NCBI GenBank assembly: GCA_033557685.1
Contig: JAWQRN010000198.1
Coordinates: forward strand, 1 to 34,461
Reading direction: 5' to 3'
Source of the DNA: Sperchopsis tessellata
Taxonomy: Eukaryota; Arthropoda; Insecta; Coleoptera; Hydrophilidae
DNA length: 34,461 nt
This document shows, in pieces, positions 10,550-19,909 of the stretch. Under the pieces are notes generated by a model. It saw only the letters and a program-made list of their open reading frames with translations. It ran no database searches and was not told the origin of the DNA. Each line of letters opens with the position of its first letter. Position 1 is the stretch's first letter. The translations under genes and the position numbers were made by a program.

Positions 10550-11565
10550 ATGATATTACTCCATCTTCTCAATCAGTTTTCAGACCAAGGCACAGTTGAG
10601 CTACCGCTTTAGTAAATGTATCTGATGCACATATATTAACAAGAGATGGGAGGCAAGTTTCAGCATTAACTCTATTTGACTATAGTAAGGCTTTAAACAC
10701 TATAAAACAAAATATTATTGCAATTTTATTATATATATGGGCTTTTCAATGCCGCAGTCAGCTTTTTAAACTAGTTGGGTGCAGTGAGTTTGTTACTTTC
10801 AATCTATACTTCTAGATTCCATAAACAGGTTAGTACATGAAAAAGTCATATGTATGTCGATGACACAAAGATATATCATTTCCGTAACCACAAGTTGTCA
10901 GGCATTGGATACCATTAATAATGATTTGTTAGCATATCTAGTACATGTAAACAACACTCCTTAATAATTAATCACAGCACATCTATTATTGTTTTATTCG
11001 GTAAGAAAATGAAACAGATATTTTGGCAACATTTGCAAATATTACATTGATGGAGTTAATATTCAAATTATCCAAGAAGCTAAAAACCTTGGATTGTACA
11101 TGTGCAACACCTCTGATACCACAGTCAAATATTGCACTACATAAAGTGTGAGATGTAGGTTTTTTCCCCATTTCTTGTTTTGTGTTTTCATTTATACGGG
11201 TCATGCATTACAAGAGATGTATCTAACCATATTTAAAGAGTTTGAAACTAGTGTATGAGGTTAATTTTTGGAATACGAAAGTACCATCACATAAGTTACA
11301 AACTTGTTTCCTAAATTGGCTTAATATGGAAAACAGCAGAGTGCTGCATATCGCAAAATTATTCTATCAAAAAATAAAACAGAGGTGAATGTACCATTCA
11401 AGGGCTAGATGATACGGTCTTCCTTGAATGCTTGAACGTAATGTATATAATATTCCGATCAGAGTAAGGCAATGTTCACCTCCAGTCTTTAAACGTGCCA
11501 TGCCTACCTCATTATGCAGATTGCCGAGTGAAATTTGTGAGTAGAAGATGTTTGTGCTAGTTTTT
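10550..11565 (+). pseudogene. LINE reverse transcriptase relic (CR1/Jockey-like)
   Basis: The plus strand reads S-Q-S-V-F-R-P-R-H-S near 10566, then L-F-D-Y-S-K-A-L-N-T-I near 10670, the motif A region (normally F-D-F-S-K-A-F-D-T-I). A Y-V-D-D block at about 10855, the catalytic motif C, is followed by a K-N-L-G-L-Y-M block near 11086. Further on come a R-L-I-F-G-I-R block (about 11256) and an S-F-K-R-A ... L-P-S-E-I block near 11490, the usual C-terminus. Order and spacing fit one LINE ORF2, spread over several frames with many stops. The 10986-11204 minus frame is a shadow. Confidence 0.65.
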
Positions 11566-13355
11566 TTTTTAATATATATATATTTAGGTCTGGTGGCGCA
11601 AAATGTTAGGTTATAGTGGAAGAGAAAAGCAAATACAAGGTTTTTTTAAACTAACGCCATGTGATTTCCATGGATTAAGTTTTAATTTTCTATATTTAAC
11701 ATGTAATTTTATTATTTCTATGGAGTTTTATAGTGGAAAAAGTTATGTGATAGATACATCCTCTAGATATTATTAGTGATATACCATATGCTCGATGTTT
11801 TACCTATTATAATATTTGTGCATAAATTTTGTGTATCAGCAAAATTTTTTCCCAAAAACTTGTGCGTTTATTCTTTTTCACTAAGTTATCCCGATTCATA
11901 CATTCTATAAAAGCCCAAACCTCCTTTGCAAATTTGTATTCTTGAAGTATAGTCAGGACATAATATACATTAAATTTATATTAGATTTGTGAAAACAGTA
12001 ATAAAGGTTCTATATTTGCGACCACTCAGTAAAACAAAGCTATAATAAATTTGTTAAATCTACAGAGAAAATTAGAGTCTTTGACATAAATACAAGTGGA
12101 GAGTGAATCCACTTTCAAAAACATACAACTGAAATATAAATGAGAAATTTTGAAACCTACAATTATTTTTGTACAAAAACTATATTGATGATTAACTCTT
12201 TACAACCCTGGATCCCTTACACTTATTCCTGATGAAACTGTCACGCCATACGCGTAAGTTTAATTTTGGAATACTTTGTCACGTCTGATACTTTTATCCA
12301 TGAAATAAGTTTTTACAGCTTGTATTTATTTTATAGCTTTTTTTCTAAATGAGTGTTCTTTGGAAACAAATATAAGACGCAACAAGTTTTTCAATTATCT
12401 TCATCATAGCTTACTCGTATTATAAGAAATAAACATGTGACTTTTTTGTTCGTACAACCTATGTATAAGAAATGTTTAACCTATTTTAGGCAAGTTAAAA
12501 TCTAAAGCTTACAGTCACCGTTCTACTTGTAGAATATGCGATATAATTTATTTTTTCTTTCTTCTAGGACTTTAAGCTATTTTCGATCACTTAACTTTTA
12601 AATTGTACATGATGTTTTCTAATGTTTCATAAATAATTAATTTTTATGTTATTATTCTGTATATATCTTTTTCTTCGGCGTTTCGATATTTGCTTTCTGT
12701 CTTTTAATATCTTCGCAACTAATTACCTTTTATCATTACGTAAATCTATTTTATTCTTTTGAAAGTAAAACTGAAGATTTCTCATAACTTTAGACAGTGG
12801 TTGCTTTGGTGGAGGTTTTTACATTTGATTTGAATTGTGTTGTTATACAGAACAATTCTCACTTGCAATTTGATATGTGTAGACCTACGACGCAGTGTAC
12901 CTCACGTCATAAACAGAACCTAGTCAAGTGATACACATTTCATTAACTGAGGAGATTCTGCAAGTGGTATTGTAACTGGACATGTTGTTTTGCTTCAACA
13001 CTTTGTCATTGTTTAGGTGTTCTAAGGTATATCGGAGCTTAAGCTTCTTTAAGATTTGAAATGTTCAATGTGTGGATGCACGTCAAACCTGGTCAAAAAT
13101 TGTGCAATTATATTATTTTATTTATTACTGTTTTACATCTTCGTTAATATTTCTAATAAATGTAATTTCTACAAAATATTGTCTTTATCCAAATATTTAA
13201 TTGCAGAACTCATATAATAGCTCTTAAATTTTTTGGATGTGTAGTTTTGCTTACTACAAAACCATTCAAATTGTCCAATGACATTACTCTAAAATAGTTA
13301 AATTATCTTAATTATTTGTAAACAGAATGCAGACGAAGAGTGAATTGGGTGCTCC
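11566..13355. other. No gene recognised; AT-rich
   Basis: About 1.8 kb without a supportable exon, repeat or RNA gene. The first few dozen bases may be the 3' end of the preceding LINE. Confidence 0.4.
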
Positions 13356-13357
13356 AT

Positions 13358-13837
13358 ATTAAATAATCAATAAATTTGTCCAATTTATACACCAGTTTGA
13401 TTTTTGAATTTATTATGCCAACATGTTTCGACGATCCTTCGTCATCCAGGGCTGTATTAAATAAGGTGACAAATTAAATTTAAACAAACGAGAGGTTAGA
13501 CGGAGCACATAGACGACAGGGATCATTAATTAAGCTAAAAAATCTTTAAAAACTTTAAAAAACAACTACACAATTGATGTCAGCACTCACTAAATAAACG
13601 TTTATTTACTGTGTGCTGACATCAATTGTGTAGTCATTATTTAAAATTTTTTTAGTCTAATTAATGATGCCTGTCGTCTATGTGCCCCGTCAAACCTCTT
13701 GTTGTTTGTTTACAACTCAATTTGCCACCTTATTTAATACAGCCCTGAAGATGGTGCAGGGTCGTTGAAACATGTCGGCATAATAAATTTAAAATCAAAC
13801 TTATGTTTTAATTGGACCAATTTATTGATTATTTAAT
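13358..13837. mobile_element. ~480-bp near-continuous palindrome (foldback element)
   Basis: Left arm 13358-13598 and right arm 13601-13837 are inverted copies of each other over about 240 nt, meeting at a centre with almost no spacer (around 13599-13600). Most blocks match exactly, such as CACAATTGATGTCAGCAC and its complement beside the centre, and the CACATAGACGACAGG block. I estimate about 85% identity by eye. Each arm carries a GAAACATGT[CT]GGCATAATAAA core. In the right arm (13745-13776) it is preceded by CTGAAGA, giving the conserved hammerhead core CUGANGA ... GAAA ... GUC with a minimal stem III, as in Penelope-like elements. The stem II bases between are degraded. No coding capacity. 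Confidence 0.75.
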
Positions 13838-15190
13838 TATTTATTTGTATTGAACATGCCCTGCTCCTGCGATAGCTCTTCAAAATAATCTTTACTTTTA
13901 CACAGATTAATTTCAATCGGTGACGTTAATATAAATTTGAAGAAAGACTAAAAATATTACAAATAATTTAGAGAAAATGTATTGAGGGGAGGTAGCTGTG
14001 TGGATCATTCGTGCTGTTGTAAATTAATTTTGATATCTACATTTTACGATAATGAAAGAGTGTAAAAGAGAATTTGGACCGTGAAAATTATAGATGTCTG
14101 AAGTCGACGGTGAAGTCTTACTAGAACTGTCTCGTTGTTCTTATAAATATATTCACAATATCTATTTTACCCCACCCATATTGTATAAAAGACACCTTAA
14201 AAAAAGCACTTAATAATTTATTTATAACATTCCATGTATTGAAATATTGTAAATTATAATTGATTATTAAGTAAAATTTAACCAGATCTATTTTTGTTTG
14301 GAATAATTTAAAATGTTCAATTACTGAGCCTCAACTAAGTGACCACAAGTTTAATTTTTATGTCCATTTTTGCTTCCTGGACTGCCATGGTAAGTACACT
14401 ACAATTATTTTCTGTTGACAGTTGACAAAATTCCATTTTCCTCCCCATTTTGACCTAAAGTTGGTTTTTGACAACTAGGCAGGTGGGTAAGATGTGCTTT
14501 CTTAACATATAAGTCTATCCATCTGATGGCTGAAAATCTGATTCAGCATTTTAGTAATCTATGTGTGTTGGACGTAAAACTTTTGTAATATTGAGTTTAT
14601 GTTTGGCATTAACTTTTTTAAAAATATGTATGTCGTCTGGTGAGACTTAAACTTCATTTTCTTTTTTATTTAAATCCATCGCATCTGAATCACATATGTA
14701 TTTAAGAGTTGACTCAATTAATTGTAAGAAGATAATGGCATCATCATGTGTAGTTGAGTCTATTTTGGTTTGGATGAACTCAAATTTAAAACTTTGGAAG
14801 AGTGCAACTTTCCACTGACATAACAGTCGCATCCACTGTAAACACTGTCTATTGTGCGCACAGAATCCACATTATTTGTAAGTGATTACAATCTTAAAGT
14901 TACGAGCAGTACACTCTTCTTATACTGACGTAACTTACTACACACAGAATCTTTCATTATTGTCTTTCACCTGTCATAAAGTGCTTCTTCGTAAAAAGAC
15001 CTCAAACAGGTCATTTTAATATACATATTATTCCTAAAATAAAAAAAAAAACTAACTTAAGGCAGTTACGATTCTCAATAAAGTACAAGGATTTTAAGAA
15101 AAAATACAAATGTGAAAGTTAGTTATAAAAGTATTATTAAATTGTCCATCCTCTATAAGGAACTGTACTTGGGTAAATGTTGGCTTTTAT
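13838..15190. other. No gene recognised; AT-rich
   Basis: A 61-codon minus-strand frame (14647-14832) has no recognisable features. No repeat or structured RNA found. Confidence 0.4.
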
Positions 15191-15195
15191 ATATA

Positions 15196-16440
15196 TTTTT
15201 TTTTAACTCCTAGTATTTATTGTAATCTGCCCGAAGGCAATAAACAATTTTGGATAATTAGAGTTATGAATCTACATTAAGAACCTAACATAAATATAGC
15301 AACTTAAGAAGTGCAATAACATTTTTTAACTTAATCCAGATCAATCTGACTGGCATTGGTCAAGTCCAGAGGTGTCAGGCGCATTAAGCGGTAGGTTAGA
15401 GTACTTCTAGGCACGACAAATACTTAGAACACACGCACCTCACTTCTTCGCAAACTGTCCGCACATGAAGGTCATGGTGTAATGTGTCATTTGACACAAA
15501 CCAAGGAGCGTTTACGTTCTTCATTATACTTTTTTTTCTAGAAGTTTTATTGAGAGCGTCATCATGTCGCACATTTCGTCAAGTAGTTTGAAAACCATAT
15601 GTTCCTCTCTTTCGATTATACTCGATGACTGTTGTTGTGGCTGCTTTTCAGCTTCTTGATTTTCATCATTACTACCCTGCGTTGTCATAGCGTAGGATAT
15701 TCCTGGTTTTAGTTGGTGGTTTAAAAAGGTTAGTCCTTTGTGTTCGTGCTGGTCATTATTGTCTTTTGTCGTGAGGGTGGAAACTTCCTACCTTGAATCT
15801 TCTTATAGACTTAGCAGCCTTTGAAATTCGCAGGGTGCTGTTCTGCACATAAGGTGCATTTAGGTGAGTCTGTTTTGGGCTTCTGGCAATCCTTATTGGT
15901 ACGTCCTGCTTGACTGCAATGAAAGCACCTTGGGCTCCTGCTGCAGAATTTTTTCGTATGCCCATAAGTCATGCATTGGGCACACTGAGGGATACTTCTG
16001 GTTGCTCGAGGTGGTTCAATAATCACCTTAGTGAGAGTTTAAAACATATTTTATTTTATAAATATCCTTTACATTTGGAGTATTTTCCAAATCTACAAAT
16101 TGAATAGAGAAGGGCTTTTTTGTGACTTTGCTTATAGGGGTATATATATATTATAGACTTGGAAACCATGGTTTTCAATATCCGCTCTTAGATCATCTTT
16201 ATTTATGCTGAAATAAATATTTTTTTTAACAACGTGAAACTTTTTATCCTGTTTCAGTTGGTAAGTATGGTGTTCGACGTTTTTTTCTTTAAGCAAGTGG
16301 ACTATCTTTCTGTAGCTGTCGATATCCACTGGCATAATTTTAATCCGGTCTCCATTTAGTTTAGTTGAGAATTTGTCTTTTGTCACTTAACAGTTGGAAT
16401 CTGCTATCGGGATTTACTTTATATTCCATCAGCAGTCTTT
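15196..16440 (-). mobile_element. Internally deleted Jockey-like LINE with poly(A) end
   Basis: A minus-strand non-LTR element. From its 5' side it holds a PRE_C2HC-type domain (16386-16132), a Gag-like zinc-knuckle region (16026-15811), an ORF1 tail (to about 15517), a short stretch that looks like the end of ORF2 (about 15523-15420), a 3' untranslated region and an A-run on the minus strand (15196-15204) preceded by AATAAA. The whole endonuclease and reverse transcriptase part, normally about 2.5 kb, is missing between the ORF1 and ORF2 tails. It is therefore an internal-deletion derivative that could only have moved with help from an intact relative. The 5' end is not clear. Confidence 0.75.
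15811..16386 (-). pseudogene. LINE ORF1 (Gag-like, zinc knuckles), frameshifted
   Basis: ORF1 of the Jockey-like LINE. The frame at 16386-16132 carries the PRE_C2HC-associated region, with R-I-K-I-M-P-V-D-I-D-S-Y-R near its start and G-F-Q-V-Y-N-I near its end. The zinc region at 16026-15811 has a full CCHC knuckle (C-A-Q-C ... G-H-T ... C), a second knuckle whose His is replaced by Arg (C-F-H-C ... G-R ... C), and the Jockey-type third motif C-T-L-C with H-P-A-N-F-K-G-C. Frameshifts lie near 16140 (in a TA run), near 16030 and just after the third knuckle. The protein would bind RNA/DNA of the element during retrotransposition; this copy is dead. Confidence 0.8.
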
Positions 16441-17460
16441 GGCGGGTTCTTCATACATTATCTGTTGCTTGAGAAAATATGCAGGGGCCAATTGTTCAGA
16501 CATCAAAGTGCTGCTCTACTAATCCAAAGGTAAAGGAATTAATCCTGTCTATGACCATCTATTTTCATAGCCATAAATTGCCTAAAAAATTAAATTTTCC
16601 CTGAAATGCGAATTTTTGACTACTACACTAAAATATCCCTCACAACAGTAACGTACTGTCAAATTTAGTTCTTCTACAATGTTTACAGCTATAACCATTT
16701 TTGTTTGGGCAAGACAAGGCATTGCATAAATTCCCGTTACTTATTATTTTTATAATTTCAAATATCTTTTACCAGCTGTTGTTTTAAATTTGAATTCCAA
16801 ATAACTGATAACCGACACAGCAGGAATAATATTTTGCTACTAACCTGAAGTTTTATTTCAACAAGAAAATTTAATACATTGACCCCTAAATCAAGCCAAG
16901 GCATCAGGTAGTAGTGCTTATTATTAAATATCAATTGGTACTCATGCACTTATAGCAAATTTAATTTTATATTTAATATAAAATAACAACATAAAGAAAG
17001 CAATAGTTGCTACAAATTTTGTGGAAAAAATATATAGTAGCTGTATACATACAAATTAAAATATGTACCAGATAGAATAAAGTTACTCTTATCTAACTTA
17101 CTCCATATTGCAAACATGCAGCGATCGAACTATTCTGCAAACTCTAGTTTATAGAGTTCATACACTACAATAATTTAATACGAAATAAACAAGATTCCTA
17201 ACTAGCATTTCAGAATGTTGCCTACTTTCAATCTCATCCCAATAGTTTACCATACATTTTCCAAATCTGTTTTAACATATTTTCAATACACAAATTTGGA
17301 GTAAAATCATAGTACTACTTCCAAACAATTGTCATGTTTAGACTCTCCGAAATAAAAGTTATTCTTCATCATAATTGATCCACCTTATCTGTTGAGGTAC
17401 TTAATTGTGCTACATATGTCTCTTCACAAAGATGGGCCACTGTGTCCTGACATGAACAAA
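16441..17460. other. No gene recognised
   Basis: About 1 kb without a supportable exon. The 63-codon minus-strand frame at 16758-16949 has no motif. Confidence 0.4.
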
Positions 17461-17462
17461 TT

Positions 17463-17695
17463 ATTTTGCATCTCTCCAGTTTACAACCCTCCCATTCAGC
17501 AAGGTCACAACATAATTATCAGTCTCCTCCTTGGCCCAGTGCCGAGACCATTTTAGTTTTCTGTCATACACTTTCTTATTTAGTCCCTCACATAAGGTTT
17601 AATTTTTTATTCTGTGCCTTTTGTAACTCTCTCAATCCTTCTCAGAAACTTAATTTCACTTGCTTGCACATCCAAACGATAAAACAAGCATAATT
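17463..17695 (-). pseudogene. Possible LINE C-terminal relic
   Basis: The minus strand reads a stretch with K-V-Y-D-R-K-L-K-W-S-R-H-W-A near 17570, then E-E-T-D-N-Y-V-V, and ends in a W-R-D-A-K near 17470. This resembles the K-W-x-W-A-G-H-x-A-R ... W motif after the reverse transcriptase of RTE-like LINEs. It is short and degenerate, so the call is weak. Confidence 0.3.
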
Positions 17696-17818
17696 TTCAT
17701 ACACTCACTAAAGTATACACAAACACCTAGTTATCATTCTATTGGTAAATTTTTGGTGCACACAAATTTACTCTATTCAACAACCAGGAGCATGTTTAAT
17801 AAAAATGACATGTTGCAC

Positions 17819-17860
17819 ATGAGGTTATACTTTAAGTAGGTTTTTTCTTATGTAAAACAA
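17819..17860 (+). repeat. Short direct repeat, left copy
   Basis: The block CACATGAGGTTATACTTTA followed by a TTTCTTA-GTAAAA block is repeated in the same orientation at 19170-19212. The pair brackets the unidentified decayed coding stretch between them. Confidence 0.6.
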
Positions 17861-17929
17861 ATGATTAAAACTAGTACATATACTAATTACAAGAAATTTT
17901 CATAAGTTTGATAAAATATCCGAAGAAAA

Positions 17930-19170
17930 CGATTTGACGGTGATGTGGTGCCAAAGACAGCAGGAATTTTTAGCTGTTATAGCTGGTCCTGTAGCCATCC
18001 CAACAAAGGAATAGGATCTATCCGTGGCCTCATACGTCCTTCCATCTAAACAACGGTTTGATAATCTTCTTCACCTATATACTGGACAGACTGGAAACGG
18101 GGAGGTTTGTATGGTTTTGCAACTTTTGAAATATTTAAAATTTAGTTTGCAAAGATTATTGCTGTCTGTGTTTTCTTTCAAGTCATTGCTTTGTTGATGG
18201 GTTTTCAGGTTAAAGTCATTAATGAAAATCTTGTGATATATTACCCAGCTACGTGGTCTTCTTATACAGTGCATTCTGAACTGAACTTCAAGTTGCCGTA
18301 GTTCGTTTTGGTTGGTTGTCCCTTTTCAATCATTTTCTACTAATTATCACAAACATCTTCCAATGAAGTTTCTGTTTTAAAAGCGGGAGCAAAAGCAACA
18401 AACTTTTTTGACAATTCATCTTTGCTACTATCTTCATCGCACGAGCTTTCTTCGGCTGTTTTCATATTAAATTTACAGGTATCATAATAGTAGGTTTAGC
18501 TGATGTTTAGTCTACAGAAGAATATTGTCTTGGCAGCTGCATTTGAGGTAGTCTTCAGAGCAGATGCAGCTACTTTCTTCAGAGACACACCGTTTTCTTC
18601 AAAGTGACTTTCTTCCTCCTTCTAATTGGTGACAGGTGACTTACTAGTGGTTTAAAATCATTGTTAGAATAAACGTTTTCTAAGCTGTTCTTTTCTTTTG
18701 AACTACTGTTGACTTAGAACAACAAGTATAGTAAGTTTGCTGAATTTCAATTTAGAATCTTCAGAACTTGGCTCAGCTTTCTTTCAAGTAGGTTTGGTTG
18801 GAGCTCTATTACTGAATCCAATGTATCTAAGAATGACTTTATACTTTTCCATTATGTGGCAGCTAACACATCCAGCAGGACCATTTCGTTTGTCGTGAGC
18901 ATGCATAACTTGTGAAATACAACTGCATCAATAACTACTTTTACATCAGTGAGCCTTCTTTTGTGAAGTGTGGATGCCAATCTAACAAATTTCTAGCTGT
19001 TTGTTGAGACCTCAAAACCTACAAGAGCACTTTGAACTATTCTGCTGAAAGTGTCACTATTTTAAAGATTACATTTTCATTTCTTATACTCATGGAGTTC
19101 ACAATACAACAGTTCGTATTTTTCACCACATGATATAATTTCATGTTTTTTATCAATTGGGCAGCAGTTT
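17930..19170 (-). pseudogene. Unidentified decayed coding sequence
   Basis: The minus strand shows several long stretches of protein-like sequence in shifting frames with few stops. From its 5' side: a cysteine-containing start (N-C-C-P-I-D-K-K ... C-G-E-K-Y-E-L-L-Y-C) near 19165, a basic region (L-H-K-R-R-L-T-D-V-K) near 18960, and a D-K-R-N-G-P-A-G-C-V-S-C-H block near 18885 followed by I-M-E-K-Y-K-V-I. Next come Ser/Glu-rich sequence and a Lys/Ala-rich stretch near 18560, then an acidic S-S-C-D-E-D-S-S-K-D-E-L block near 18440. The end near 18000 is rich in Arg and Pro. I do not recognise the family. The acidic/basic low-complexity makeup with Cys pairs would fit a nuclear protein, but that is a guess. 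No introns are evident, so it may be a retrocopy. Confidence 0.4.
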
Positions 19171-19212
19171 AACATGAGGTTATACTTTAGCGAGGATCTT
19201 TCTTACATAAAA
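19170..19212 (+). repeat. Short direct repeat, right copy
   Basis: Second copy of the ACATGAGGTTATACTTTA ... TTTCTTACATAAAA block, in the same orientation as 17819-17860. The spacing of about 1.35 kb and the relic between them suggest the ends of one insertion. Confidence 0.6.
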
Positions 19213-19550
19213 GGTAAATCAGGATGACACTTATTGGTGGCTTTTGTAATTTGAATGGTAACGTAGAGTGAAATACATATTTTGAAGATTTGTAACTGGT
19301 GGCTGTTAAATTGAAATTTGTCCACTTGTCATTTGACTTTGATAATTTGAATGTAGTAGGCAAGAGCTTTTCTCATTTTGCTTTTGTAACACTGACACAA
19401 AAATAGATATGATCTATAAAAGTTGAAAATAATTATTGTTTTACCAAAACTTGTAAAAATATGGGTATTAAATCAAAAAGGTAGTTTACTATTTCCTTAA
19501 TTTGAAGAGTAAATAAAACTACAAATACAAACAATAGATATTCAACAATA

Positions 19551-19791
19551 TTTATTGCAGATTAAATAGAATATCTGCTATATCAAACAGAACCCGACGG
19601 CACTAGCAAACATATTTACAAAGATAACTTCCCTATTCAGAAACAACAATACCAAAAATTATAGCTGTCTTGTGAATTATGTGACATAAAACCATTTTAT
19701 TATCGGTAAAAATACATTACACATTTAAAAAACAACAATACGACACTGTGACTCGGCGAGGATAGATCTCGTGAAAGTTTGGTGTCTTCTC
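19551..19791 (-). other. Ubr3: Ubr3 3' untranslated region, candidate poly(A) signals
   Basis: Directly after the Ubr3 stop codon on the minus strand lies AT-rich DNA with AATAAA hexamers at 19701-19696 and 19556-19551. Either could set the transcript end. No cleavage site can be confirmed from sequence alone. Confidence 0.45.
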
Positions 19792-19909
19792 TTACAAGGC
19801 GTCCCGATGCCAAACCCACGTTTTCTTTGTGTGATCGAAGCGATGAGCTAACCATTGTTTTTCTAACAGTTGGTACCTAGGTTTGCTGAGGTAAAGTGGC
19901 TTGCCACGT
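19792..19909 (-). CDS. Ubr3: Ubr3 exon k: terminal exon
   Basis: 118 nt, found by looking for the missing C-terminus. The acceptor is a pyrimidine run ending TAG at 19910. It restores the split Lys codon and reads R-G-K-P-L-Y-L-S, then Q-W-L-A-H-R-F-D-H-T and W-V-W-H-R-D-A-L before the stop. This is the characteristic end of UBR-family ligases. It lies 1.5 kb from the previous exon and is too short to stand out as an open frame. Confidence 0.93.
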
